In this document: one piece after another, positions 29,897-37,342 of the stretch | Position numbering within the stretch: the stretch's first letter is position 1 | Layout: every line of letters begins with the position of its first letter | Assembly: GCF_013044505.1 (NCBI RefSeq) | Contig: NZ_JABERD010000078.1 | Coordinates: 1-41,369 of the forward strand | Length of the DNA: 41,369 nt | From: Streptomyces sp. S3(2020) | GTDB lineage: Bacteria > Actinomycetota > Actinomycetes > Streptomycetales > Streptomycetaceae | Direction: 5' to 3' | Program-made: the position numbers and the translations under genes | The notes under the pieces: model-generated | The model's database searches: none | What the model was told of the DNA's origin: nothing | What the model saw: only the letters and a program-made list of their open reading frames with translations

Positions 29897-31519
29897 ATGG
29901 ACGTCAACGCGGACCTGACAGGCACGACCGTGATGGTCGTGGACGATACGGAGGCCGGCCGGTACGCCATGGGCACCCTGCTGAGCCGTGCGGGCCACCG
30001 GGTCGTGCCGGTCGCCAGCGGCCGCGAGGCGCTCGCCGAACTCGACGTACGGCTGCGCAAGGGCACCCTGCCGGACGTGGCCCTCGTCGACGTGGGCCTG
30101 CCGGACATGAGCGGCTTCGAACTGTGCCGGCTCTTCAAGGAGCGGCCGCACACGGCCCAGCTGCCGGTCGTGCACTTCTCGGCCGCCAGTGTGGCCCCGG
30201 TCAACTGCTGCGAGGGCCTGGACGCGGGATTCGAGGCCTATCTGAAGGTGCCCGCCGAGCCCCTGGAGATCGAGGCCGTGGTCCGGGCCGCCATCCGCAA
30301 CGCCCAGGTGCGGGCCGACGACCGGGCGCTGGTACGACGGCTGACACTGCTGTCGGAGACGATCGTCACCATCCAGGCGGCGCGCTCCCTTCCGGAGCTC
30401 ACCGACGCGGCCGCCGAGGGCATCTCGCGGGTCACCGGCACTCCCGCCGCCGTCTTCGTCCTGGACCAGGGCGACCGGCTGTACCGGGGCCTGTCCCGGG
30501 ACCGCATCCCCGTCGCCCTGCCGGACGAGGGTGCCGACCGGGCGGTGGCCGCCCTGCTGCGACGGCTCACCCGGGGACAGTCCGCCGGTGTGCAGCTCAC
30601 GACGGTGCCCTCACCGCTGTGGCCGGCCGGGTACTTCCGGCCCGGCGTGGAGCACGACGCCCGGCTGGCGCTCGTCCGTACACAGGACGGCAGGGCCGTG
30701 GTGTGCCTGGCCGCGCCCGCGCGCGGGATGCGCCGGATGGGCCCCGAGCGCGAGAGCCTGCTGGCCCAGCTGACCCAGGCCACCGCGTTCGCCGCGCAGC
30801 CCCTGCTCATGTACCAGGTGGAGCGGCATGTCGCCCTCACGCTCCAGCACAGCTTCCTGCCCCAGCCGCACCGGCTGCCCGAGCTGCCGGGCATGGACGT
30901 CGTGGTCCGCTATGTGCCCGCGTCCCCGGAGACCGAGATCGGCGGCGACTTCTACGCGGTGCTGCGGACCGACGAGGGGGTGCTCACCGCGGTCGGTGAC
31001 GTCGTCGGGCACTCGCTGGACGCGGCGACCGTCATGGTGGAGATCCGGCACGCGCTGCGCGCCTACGCCGTCGAGGACAGCGACCCGGCCGTGCTCGCCG
31101 AGCGCCTCGACCGGATGCTCCAGCGCTACCACCCCGACCTCACGGCCACGGTCTGTCTGGCGCTGATCGACCCCGGCACCGGGCGCACCCGAATCGCCAA
31201 CGCGGGACACATCCCGCCGCTGACCGTCCGGGACACCGGCGGCGCCGACTACGTCAAGGCGGCCGGTCCGCTGCTCGGCATCGGACTGCCCCATCCGCCG
31301 GCCACCGAGCTCTTCCTCGAACCCACCGACCGGCTCCTCATGGTCACCGACGGCCTGATCGAGACCCGGGGCACGGATCTCGCGGCCTCGATGGAGCACC
31401 TCCGCGCGGCCGCCGCCGGCTCCCTGCCCGGCCTGGACGCCCTGTGCGACACCCTGCTGGCCTCCTTCGGCCATGACCGGGAGGACGACATCGCGATGCT
31501 GGCGCTGCGGCTAGGCTGA
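29897..31519 (+). CDS. receiver-GAF-SpoIIE (PP2C-type) protein phosphatase
   Basis: 540 residues, soluble. Residues 10-130 are a response-regulator receiver: 'TVMVVDDTEAGRYAMG' (acidic pocket), Asp65 in LVDVGLPDMSG (phosphoacceptor) and Lys117 (YLKVPAEPLE). A GAF-like domain spans about 150-310. Residues ~325-540 are a SpoIIE/RsbU phosphatase: 'QHSFLPQP', 'ETEIGGDFYAV', 'GDVVGHSLDAA', 'NAGHIPPL', 'VTDGLIETRG', 'GHDREDDIAMLALR'; the metal-binding Asp residues are kept. Such proteins dephosphorylate anti-anti-sigma factors when the receiver is phosphorylated. There is no HATPase_c anti-sigma domain and no STAS, kinase or sigma gene beside it, so its partners lie elsewhere. AAGGG precedes the ATG. 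It lies 28 bp before the tautomerase gene. Confidence 0.92.
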   Translation: MDVNADLTGTTVMVVDDTEAGRYAMGTLLSRAGHRVVPVASGREALAELDVRLRKGTLPDVALVDVGLPDMSGFELCRLFKERPHTAQLPVVHFSAASVAPVNCCEGLDAGFEAYLKVPAEPLEIEAVVRAAIRNAQVRADDRALVRRLTLLSETIVTIQAARSLPELTDAAAEGISRVTGTPAAVFVLDQGDRLYRGLSRDRIPVALPDEGADRAVAALLRRLTRGQSAGVQLTTVPSPLWPAGYFRPGVEHDARLALVRTQDGRAVVCLAAPARGMRRMGPERESLLAQLTQATAFAAQPLLMYQVERHVALTLQHSFLPQPHRLPELPGMDVVVRYVPASPETEIGGDFYAVLRTDEGVLTAVGDVVGHSLDAATVMVEIRHALRAYAVEDSDPAVLAERLDRMLQRYHPDLTATVCLALIDPGTGRTRIANAGHIPPLTVRDTGGADYVKAAGPLLGIGLPHPPATELFLEPTDRLLMVTDGLIETRGTDLAASMEHLRAAAAGSLPGLDALCDTLLASFGHDREDDIAMLALRLG

Positions 31520-31547
31520 CGTGTGTTGACCTAGAACAGGAGTGCTC

Positions 31548-31907
31548 ATGCCGCAGATCACCGTCGACTACTCCCAGACGATCGCCCCCGTCTTCGACCG
31601 GGCCGGTTTCGCCCGGGCGCTGCACGAGGCGACGGTCGAGATCGCGGCGGCGAAGCCGGAGGCGTGCAAGACGCAGTTCCGGGCGAGCGCGTACACGGCC
31701 TTCGGCTACGAGGACCCCGAGGAGCCCGGCCACGCGGTCGTTCACGTCACCCTCGGTCTGCTCACCGGACGCACCGAGGAGACCAAGGCCAAGCTCACCG
31801 AGGCGGTCCTGGAGCTGGTGCGGCGGCACATCGAGAACGACGACGACTTCGTGCTGCACGCCTCCGCCGAGGTGCGTGAACTGGACGCCTCCTACCGCAA
31901 GTTCTAG
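31548..31907 (+). CDS. 5-carboxymethyl-2-hydroxymuconate isomerase-like tautomerase
   Basis: 119 residues, the CHMI family length. The mature N-terminus would be Pro after Met removal ('MPQITVDYS'), the catalytic base of the tautomerase superfamily; the rest follows the CHMI pattern ('FRASAYTAFGYED', 'HVTLGLLTGRTEETKAKLTEAVLELV', 'VRELDASYRKF'). CHMI isomerises an intermediate of homoprotocatechuate (4-hydroxyphenylacetate) breakdown, but no other gene of that pathway is nearby, so the real substrate is open. CAGGAG precedes the ATG at 31548; a GTG six bases upstream is less likely because it would displace Pro. It probably shares a transcript with the phosphatase. Its TAG stop is part of the terminal CTAG of the adjacent inverted-repeat element. 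Confidence 0.88.
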   Translation: MPQITVDYSQTIAPVFDRAGFARALHEATVEIAAAKPEACKTQFRASAYTAFGYEDPEEPGHAVVHVTLGLLTGRTEETKAKLTEAVLELVRRHIENDDDFVLHASAEVRELDASYRKF

Positions 31908-32040
31908 GGCCTGTCGTCACCTTCCCGTCGTCCGCCCGGAGGGCGGGCCGCGCGGCGTCAGGTGCGTGCTCTCGGCGTGCATGGCGCCGCGCGGCAGGGG
32001 GCACCCCCTCTGGGGGAGGGAATGTGACGACAGGCCCTAG
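31904..32040. mobile_element. 137-bp MITE-like element with 23-bp terminal inverted repeats
   Basis: The left end 31904-31926 starts CTAGGGCCTGTCGTCAC. The right end 32018-32040, read on the minus strand, is the same with one mismatch in 23 (C/A at position 18). Outer CTAG may be a target duplication. The interior is all hairpins: CCGCCC/GGGCGG (31932-31946), GCCGCGCGGCG/CGCCGCGCGGC (31947-31957 with 31985-31995) and G5/C5 runs (31997-32016). It encodes nothing. It lies exactly between convergent genes, and both stop codons (31905-31907 and 32037-32039) are within its ends. The shape suggests a non-autonomous relative of an IS5-type element, now serving as bidirectional terminator. Confidence 0.75.
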
Positions 32041-32726
32041 GAGGCGAGGGCGATCAGCCGGCCCACCAGGTCGGTGAACGGCCCGTCGGTCGGCTCGTCG
32101 CGGAGCATGACCCGCATCAGCGCGGCCATCTCCTCGTCGTAGGCCGCGCTCACCGCGGCCAGTGCCGCGAAGTCGTGGACGAGCTGCGCCTCCAGCTCGC
32201 CGCGCGGGATGCGCCGGCCGTCCAGCCAGATCAGCGCGGTCGACTCGGCGAGCGAGATCCAGGAGCGGATGACCAGTTCCAGCCGCGCGGGCGGGTTCTC
32301 CACCCGCAGATGCGAAAGGATCTGGTCGTACGCGGCCTGCCGCACCGAGTCGATGAGCGCGTTCGTCGCCGACGAGCCCACGGCCGGGCCGCCGCGCATC
32401 AGCGCGGCGAAACCGGGCCCGTGGTCGTCCACGAAGTCGAAAAAGCGCCGCATCACCCGCAGCAGTCGCGCGCCCAGCGGTCCGTCCTGCGCCTCGACGA
32501 ACCGGTCCGCGAGATCGTCGGCCGCGCGCTTCAACGCGGCCTCGTAGAGGCTGAGTTTGCCGGGGAAGTAGTGGTAGACCAGCGGGCGGGAGATGCCTGC
32601 CGCGGTCGCTATCTCGTCGATGGAGACATCGTCGGGCGAGCGTTGGCTGAACAGTTCGAGGGCAACGCCGATCAACTGCTGCCGCCGTTCCTCGACTCCC
32701 ATTCTTCGCCGTACGCCGGTAGTCAT
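32037..32726 (-). CDS. TetR/AcrR-family transcriptional regulator
   Basis: 229 residues. The N-terminal helix-turn-helix reads 'RRQQLIGVALELFSQRSPDDVSIDEIATAAGISRPLVYHYFPGKLSLYEAALK' (about residues 14-66), with the conserved G.S...Y.YF.K core of TetR proteins. The C-terminal helical ligand domain has 'RRFFDFVDDHGPGFAALMRGG' and 'WISLAESTALIWLDG', commonly seen in regulators of lipid-type genes in actinobacteria. AAGGTG precedes the ATG at 32726. It is downstream of and co-directional with the diiron/reductase pair (56-bp gap), so it is probably in their operon and represses them. The TAG stop comes from the end of the inverted-repeat element. Confidence 0.92.
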   Translation of the reverse strand: MTTGVRRRMGVEERRQQLIGVALELFSQRSPDDVSIDEIATAAGISRPLVYHYFPGKLSLYEAALKRAADDLADRFVEAQDGPLGARLLRVMRRFFDFVDDHGPGFAALMRGGPAVGSSATNALIDSVRQAAYDQILSHLRVENPPARLELVIRSWISLAESTALIWLDGRRIPRGELEAQLVHDFAALAAVSAAYDEEMAALMRVMLRDEPTDGPFTDLVGRLIALAS

Positions 32727-32782
32727 GCGAACACCTTACCGATCGGATCCGGCCCGGAACGGCCCGGTCCGGACGCGGGTGT

Positions 32783-33796
32783 TCACAAATCCAGCACAAG
32801 CCGCTCACTTCGCGCCCGCGAAACACAGATCAGCATCGAGTCACCGCGCTCCGCGTCCGTCAGCAGCTCGTCCCGGTGGTCCACCTCGCCCTCCAGCACC
32901 CGCTGTTGGCAGGTTCCGCAGAAACCCTGCTCGCAGGAGTAGAGGGTGTCCGGCAGTTCCCGGCGTACGGCGGCCAGTACGGAGGAGTCCGCGGGGACCG
33001 TCAACGTCCGCCCGCTGCGCCGGAGTTCGACCTCGAACGCGGCGCCCGGCGCGGTGGCGCGAGGCGTGAACCGCTCCAGGCGCACCTGCGGGAACCGCTC
33101 CTCGACCGCCGCCATGAGCCCTTCGGGACCGCAGCAGTAGACGGCGGCCCCCTCGGGCACGTCCAGCGCGCCGAGTTCGGGTGTCCCGACGGCGACGGTC
33201 ACCTGGTCCATTCCCTCCAGCTCCGCCACGAACGGCATCGACTCCCGCGACCGCCCGCAGTACAGCAACCGCCACTCCGCCCCGTCCGGCAGCGCCCGCA
33301 GCATCGGCAGGACCGGTGTGATCCCGATGCCGCCCGCGACGAAGACGTACGACGACGCCTTGACGAGCGGGAAACGGTTCCGCGGTCCGCGCACCTCCAG
33401 CTCCATGCCCTCGGCCACCTGCTCGTGCACCTCGCGCGAGCCGCCCCGCCCGTCCGCCACCAGCCGGGTCGCCACCGTGTACGAGGTGGTCTCCGCCGGG
33501 TCCCCGCACAGCGAGTACTGCCGCACCAGGCCCGACGGCAGGACGAGGTCCAGGTGCGCACCGGGCTCCCAGCGCGGCAGGTCCCCGCCCTCCAGACGCA
33601 GTTGTACGACCCCGTCGGCGATCTCCTCGCGGGAGGCCACCAGCAGTCGCAGCGCCCGCGACCGGGGCCGCCCGGAGACCGGCTCGTCCAGCGCGGGCAT
33701 CGGCCACAGCGGCGAGGTCCGGATACGGCGGCGCATCGCCCGGCGGGTGAGGAAGGCGGCCCCCGCGACGACCGCGACGGTCAGCGGCTTCGGCAT
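32783..33796 (-). CDS. ferredoxin-NAD(P)H reductase with C-terminal plant-type [2Fe-2S] domain
   Basis: 337 residues: a short hydrophobic N-terminus (TVAVVAGAAFLTRRAMRRR), an FAD/FMN-binding barrel with 'RQYSLCGD' (RxYS flavin motif, ~95-105), an NAD-binding domain with 'FVAGGIGITPVLPML' and 'YCCGPEGLM', and a C-terminal [2Fe-2S] ferredoxin with Cys288, Cys293, Cys296 and Cys324. The order is that of phthalate dioxygenase reductase/vanillate demethylase reductase (class IA), which passes electrons from NAD(P)H to an oxygenase. The ATG overlaps the stop of the diiron gene by one base (TGATG), so the two are translationally coupled and the diiron protein is its likely acceptor. Confidence 0.92.
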   Translation of the reverse strand: MPKPLTVAVVAGAAFLTRRAMRRRIRTSPLWPMPALDEPVSGRPRSRALRLLVASREEIADGVVQLRLEGGDLPRWEPGAHLDLVLPSGLVRQYSLCGDPAETTSYTVATRLVADGRGGSREVHEQVAEGMELEVRGPRNRFPLVKASSYVFVAGGIGITPVLPMLRALPDGAEWRLLYCGRSRESMPFVAELEGMDQVTVAVGTPELGALDVPEGAAVYCCGPEGLMAAVEERFPQVRLERFTPRATAPGAAFEVELRRSGRTLTVPADSSVLAAVRRELPDTLYSCEQGFCGTCQQRVLEGEVDHRDELLTDAERGDSMLICVSRARSERLVLDL

Positions 33797-34674
33797 CACG
33801 CGGTCTCGGCCGCGACGGCGGCGGGGGAGGTGGCCAGATAGGCGACGGCCTGCTCGGTGCAGCCCTCCTGGGAGGGGTGGTAGTCGCGGCTCAGATAGCG
33901 CGGTATCGACCTGAGCATGTCGCCGGTCGCGGGCAGCACACCGCGCCGCCCCCGGACGTGGAAGTCCCGGAAGCTCGCCCTGCCGTCGGTCAGCGTCGGG
34001 TCGTTCTCCATGAAGAAGCGGGCCCCGCGCTGCCACAGGAACATCAGCGCCGCGAACGCCGTGGCCCAGGTGCGCACCCGGCGCCGGTAACCGCCGTCCA
34101 CGTGCATGAAGAGGTCGAAGGCGACCGACCGGTGCTCGACCTCCTCGGCACCGTGCCAGCGCAGCAGGTCCAGCATGGTCGGATCGGCGCCCCGCCGGTC
34201 CAACTCCTCGGCGTTCAGAACCCAGTTGCCGAGGAAGGCGGTGTAGTGCTCCACGGCCGCGATGATCGCCACCCGCTCCAGGAGCCACCACTCGCGCGCC
34301 TTGCCCGGCGGCAGGGTCCGGTCGCCGAGCAGCTTCTCGAAGAACCAGTCGACCTGCGCGGTGTACGGCGTCGGATCGAGCCCCAGCTCCTTCAGATGCG
34401 GCAGGACCTCGTCATGTGCCTGGGAGTGCATGGCCTCCTGGCCGATGAAACCGATGACGTCCTCGCGCAGCCGCTCGTCGCGGATGAGCGGCAGCACCTG
34501 CTTGTAGACGTGCACGAACCAGCGCTCGCCGGCGGGGAGCAGCAGGTGGAGCACATTGATGGTGTGCGTGGTGAAGGGATCGCCGGGCACCCAGTGCAAC
34601 GGGGTGTCCTCCCAGGCGAAGGACACCTTCCGCGCCTTGAGGGGCACCCGCTCTTGGCCCTGAGTGTGAGACAT
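33796..34674 (-). CDS. ferritin-like diiron protein (predicted metal-dependent hydrolase family)
   Basis: 292 residues, helical. It carries a four-helix diiron pattern: Glu50 (GERWF), Glu80-x-x-His83 (QEAMHSQAHD), Glu142 (VEHY) and Glu178-x-x-His181 (EEVEHRSVAFD). This matches the PF10118-type family called 'metal-dependent hydrolase', many members of which look more like oxygenases or desaturases. 'HTINVLHLLLPAGERWF' and 'RTWATAFAALMFLWQRGARF' are conserved hydrophobic segments, suggesting peripheral or membrane association. Its coupling to a [2Fe-2S] reductase strongly implies an O2-using reaction, perhaps on a fatty or isoprenoid substrate; this is inference. No clear ribosome site precedes the ATG. 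A TACT/AGTA palindrome lies 11 bp upstream. Confidence 0.8.
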   Translation of the reverse strand: MSHTQGQERVPLKARKVSFAWEDTPLHWVPGDPFTTHTINVLHLLLPAGERWFVHVYKQVLPLIRDERLREDVIGFIGQEAMHSQAHDEVLPHLKELGLDPTPYTAQVDWFFEKLLGDRTLPPGKAREWWLLERVAIIAAVEHYTAFLGNWVLNAEELDRRGADPTMLDLLRWHGAEEVEHRSVAFDLFMHVDGGYRRRVRTWATAFAALMFLWQRGARFFMENDPTLTDGRASFRDFHVRGRRGVLPATGDMLRSIPRYLSRDYHPSQEGCTEQAVAYLATSPAAVAAETA

Positions 34675-34684
34675 GGCGTCAATG

Positions 34685-34696
34685 TACTGACGAGTA
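34685..34696. promoter_or_regulatory. candidate TetR operator upstream of the diiron operon
   Basis: TACTGACGAGTA has TACT/AGTA arms around four bases and lies 11 bp before the diiron gene start, where the operon's own TetR protein could bind. Short and found by eye. Confidence 0.4.
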
Positions 34697-34756
34697 GGGC
34701 CTGGGTGAACCCCTGTGCACCCTCTTATTTACATCAGTGTCAGCAAGCGCCCTGTC

Positions 34757-36676
34757 CTACCGGAGTCCGCTGATCGCCCGTCCGTCCTTGAGCGTGCCCT
34801 TCAGCTCGGCCTGCGTGCCCTCCTTGGTCTTCACGGCCAGCAGGCTGCCGTCAGCGGTTCCCCTCACCCCGCCCGTCGCGCTGACCGACGAGGTCTCCCG
34901 GCTGCCGGCGGCCAGCAGATACCAGGAGCCGCCCTCCGACTTCCACAGCACACCGGCCAGCACGTTCGGATCGCGCGGCCCGCACGCCGGGACGTTCTCG
35001 GCCTTCGCCGCGACCGCCCCGTACGCCCCGCCCGGCGTACGGAACTGCGCCAGCACCCGGGTGCCGCCACCACGCCAGGTCTCGGCGCGCGTGCACACCC
35101 AGTCCGCGGCACCGCTCGCGTCGGGCAGCCGCTGCTCGGCGTAGGGCCACGCGTTCACCGTCCGTACGCCCGCCGAGCTCATCGCCGACAGGGAGCAGGC
35201 GTACGGCGCCCAGGTGCGCAGCGCCTCCGCGCCGGACGCCTCGTGGAGCGCGCCGGGGCGGCCGGTGGTCAGCCGGGCCGGGACCAGTTCGCCGAGGTCG
35301 CTCATCAGCCGGGTGCCGCCACGGTCCGTCAGCTGGAGGACGTTCCAGGACGTGCAGCCGCCGGTCTGCCGGGCGGGGCCGGCCAGCGGCGAGGTCACGC
35401 CGTCGGTCAGGGTGAGGGCCATCGTGCCGGAGGACGGCTTCAGCAGGTCCCGCTCGGCGGCCTTCGTCACCCAGGGCGCCATCAGATAGCGGACGTTGCC
35501 GTCGGCCCGGCCCAGCACGACCGCGCTCGCCTCGGCCGACGTCGCCCCGTCGACCCGCGCGAAGTCGAGGGCCGCGCCCTGCGTGCCGTCCTTCGGCTCG
35601 GCGTAGCGGGCGATGCGCAGACCGTCGTAGAGGATCACCACGCGCGCGTTGTCGACGTTCCCCGCGTACAGGAGCTGGGCAGGGCCCGAGGGGCCGCCGG
35701 ACGGGGTGCCGGGGGTCGCCGAGACCCGTACCGTCTCGCCGGGGCGGGCCCACACGGCGAGGGCGCGGCGCAGCAGCGCGGTGTCGTCGGTGAGGCCGCC
35801 GCGGGCGGGCCAGACGGAGAAGTCGTTGCGTGAGGCGGCCTGCCAGGCGGTGGCCGGGACCCTGGTCACCTGGCCCGGGTCGAGGGCGGCCTGGGCGGCC
35901 GGGTTCTGCGCGTACACCGGAGCGGCCGCGCCGTCCGGAGCCCAGCCGTCGCCGGGCAGACCGAGGAGGGCCCCGCACACGGCGACGGCCACGGCGGCGG
36001 CGAGTGCGGCCTTCAGGTGCTGCCGGCGCCGCATCAGGTCGGTGGGCCGGGCCTGGAGCGAACAGGGGTCGAACTCGGGGGAGTCCAGGAGCGGGTACTG
36101 GGCCGGGACGGTGTCGGCCTCCTCCAGCGCCTCGTCCGGCTCCGCCACACCGGCCGCCGTCAGCACCCGGCGGACCTCGCCGTCCGGGAGCCGCTCCAGG
36201 CCGCGCAGCACATAGGCGGCCCGGGCCGGCCCGGACAGGGCGGACAGCCGCTGGTCCAGGGCGAGTTCATCGGCCCCGCCCGAGCGGGGGAAGAGCCTGA
36301 GACCCCACACCTGGGGGAGCAGCGGCGGCAGCTGGGAGCGCTTGGGGCGCTTCCTGAAGGTGAGCGGCACGCCCGCCTCCAGCGCCGTACGCAGCACATG
36401 GAGACGGACGAAGGCGTACCCGGGGTCGCCGTCGCGGCCGGTCGACTGGGCCGGGATGACGGGCGTCGAGGCACGTCCCCGGGGCAGGGCGCGCTGGGTC
36501 AGGGCGTGCGCGGTCAGGACCCGCCGGTTGCGGCCCAGGCTCGGCGGCAGCACCAGATAGGCGAGCCGGACGAGCCGTGGGTAGTGCTCGACGAGCGCGG
36601 CCTCGGCCTGTTCGACATCGACGAACGGCTCGGGGGAGGCGGGTGCGGGGCGCGGGGCGACATCCTGTGACTGCAC
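34757..36676 (-). CDS. membrane protein: sigma-like N-terminal domain, one TM, large extracytoplasmic domain
   Basis: About 639 residues. Residues ~20-190 resemble a decayed ECF sigma factor: 'VEQAEAALVEHYPRLVRLAYLVL' looks like region 2.1, and 'LDQRLSALSGPARAAYVLRGLERLPDGEVRRVLTAAGV' looks like region 4, but the DNA-contacting helix is not convincing. An Arg/Lys stretch leads to one transmembrane helix (about 221-243, 'ALAAAVAVAVCGALLGL'). The remaining ~390 residues should lie outside and are beta-rich, with Cys in GGCTSW, YACSL, WVCTR and PACGP that could form disulfides. I do not know a named family. Start: GTG 36676, or TTG 36685 adding three residues; neither has a ribosome site. The TPR gene lies 49 bp upstream on the same strand. 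Confidence 0.72.
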   Translation of the reverse strand: MQSQDVAPRPAPASPEPFVDVEQAEAALVEHYPRLVRLAYLVLPPSLGRNRRVLTAHALTQRALPRGRASTPVIPAQSTGRDGDPGYAFVRLHVLRTALEAGVPLTFRKRPKRSQLPPLLPQVWGLRLFPRSGGADELALDQRLSALSGPARAAYVLRGLERLPDGEVRRVLTAAGVAEPDEALEEADTVPAQYPLLDSPEFDPCSLQARPTDLMRRRQHLKAALAAAVAVAVCGALLGLPGDGWAPDGAAAPVYAQNPAAQAALDPGQVTRVPATAWQAASRNDFSVWPARGGLTDDTALLRRALAVWARPGETVRVSATPGTPSGGPSGPAQLLYAGNVDNARVVILYDGLRIARYAEPKDGTQGAALDFARVDGATSAEASAVVLGRADGNVRYLMAPWVTKAAERDLLKPSSGTMALTLTDGVTSPLAGPARQTGGCTSWNVLQLTDRGGTRLMSDLGELVPARLTTGRPGALHEASGAEALRTWAPYACSLSAMSSAGVRTVNAWPYAEQRLPDASGAADWVCTRAETWRGGGTRVLAQFRTPGGAYGAVAAKAENVPACGPRDPNVLAGVLWKSEGGSWYLLAAGSRETSSVSATGGVRGTADGSLLAVKTKEGTQAELKGTLKDGRAISGLR

Positions 36677-36725
36677 GTTCAGCAAAACGAGCGAATGGGG
36701 GGTTGGTCACCGCCGCCGGGGCGGG

Positions 36726-37232
36726 TCAGGCCTCCGGCTCCACGAGAGCGCGGGCGTAGTTGGCCATCGACCGCTGGTAGCGCGGCGAATGGGGGGCCAG
36801 TGCGCCCAGGACGAGGGAGAGGCCCTCGCGGTCCCGGCCGAGGCTGGACAGGCACAGGGCCAGACATGCCCGTACGGCGTCGTCCAACTCGTCCGAAGGG
36901 CCGTCCAGTTCGGGTGTCAGCAGCTTGACGCCCTCCTCGGCCCGGCCGATGTTCCGCAGCGAGCTGGACAGCTGGATCCTGGCCCGGCGGCCCTTGTAGC
37001 CGCTCAGGCCCAGCGCCAGCGCCTCGCGGTACAGCGGGGCCGCCTTGTCGGAGTGTCCGGTCGAGTCCCAGGCACAGGCCCGCTCGAAGGGGCCGTCCGG
37101 GCTGCCGTCGGGAAGCCTGGCGACCAGGGCGTCGATCACCGCCCGGAAATCGGCGGCACGGTCCTCGGGATACTCGTCGAAAGTGGCCCAGGCGGCCGTG
37201 ATCTGCTGTTCCCAGTCCTCGTTCACCGGCAC
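36726..37232 (-). CDS. small tetratricopeptide-repeat protein (TPR_5-like)
   Basis: 168 residues, soluble and helical. Repeats: 'SPDGPFERACAWDSTGHSDKAAPLYREALALGLSGYKGRRARIQLSSSLRNIGRAEEGVKLLTPELDG', then 'DDAVRACLALCLSSLGRDREGLSLVLGALAPHSPRYQRSMANYARALVE'. The 'A...Y..AL..GL.G..R..A.IQL.SSLRNIG' form is the TPR_5 type widespread as a stand-alone gene in actinobacteria and firmicutes. Partner unknown. GTG at 37232, with a second GTG at 37226 nearer the GAGAG, could be the start. It is divergent from the lipoprotein at 37343; a 10-bp inverted repeat lies between them. It may be co-transcribed with the downstream membrane fusion protein. Confidence 0.8.
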   Translation of the reverse strand: MPVNEDWEQQITAAWATFDEYPEDRAADFRAVIDALVARLPDGSPDGPFERACAWDSTGHSDKAAPLYREALALGLSGYKGRRARIQLSSSLRNIGRAEEGVKLLTPELDGPSDELDDAVRACLALCLSSLGRDREGLSLVLGALAPHSPRYQRSMANYARALVEPEA

Positions 37233-37243
37233 ACTCTCGCACG

Positions 37244-37278
37244 GGTGTGCTCACGGAGACAGCGGATTTGAGCACACC
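37244..37278. repeat. 10-bp perfect inverted repeat in a divergent promoter region
   Basis: GGTGTGCTCA (37244-37253), 15 nt, TGAGCACACC (37269-37278). It lies between the TPR gene and the lipoprotein gene. The centre-to-centre distance of 25 bp could suit a dimeric or tetrameric regulator; a hairpin is also possible. Confidence 0.6.
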
Positions 37279-37342
37279 TTGCCCCACAGCCGTATGCAAG
37301 GGGACGGGCACCCAGGCCCATGGGAAGGTTCCGGAGGAACAG

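Noticed and set aside
31548..31907. Homoprotocatechuate degradation locus
   Set aside because: Only the isomerase-like gene is present; no dioxygenase, dehydrogenase or hydratase gene of that pathway lies nearby.
32783..34291. 502-codon version of the ferredoxin reductase
   Set aside because: The N-terminal extension is out-of-frame reading of the diiron gene; the TGATG overlap gives the proper start at 33796.
34757..36676. Functional ECF sigma factor
   Set aside because: Region 4 lacks a convincing DNA-recognition helix and a transmembrane helix follows, so a working sigma factor is unlikely.
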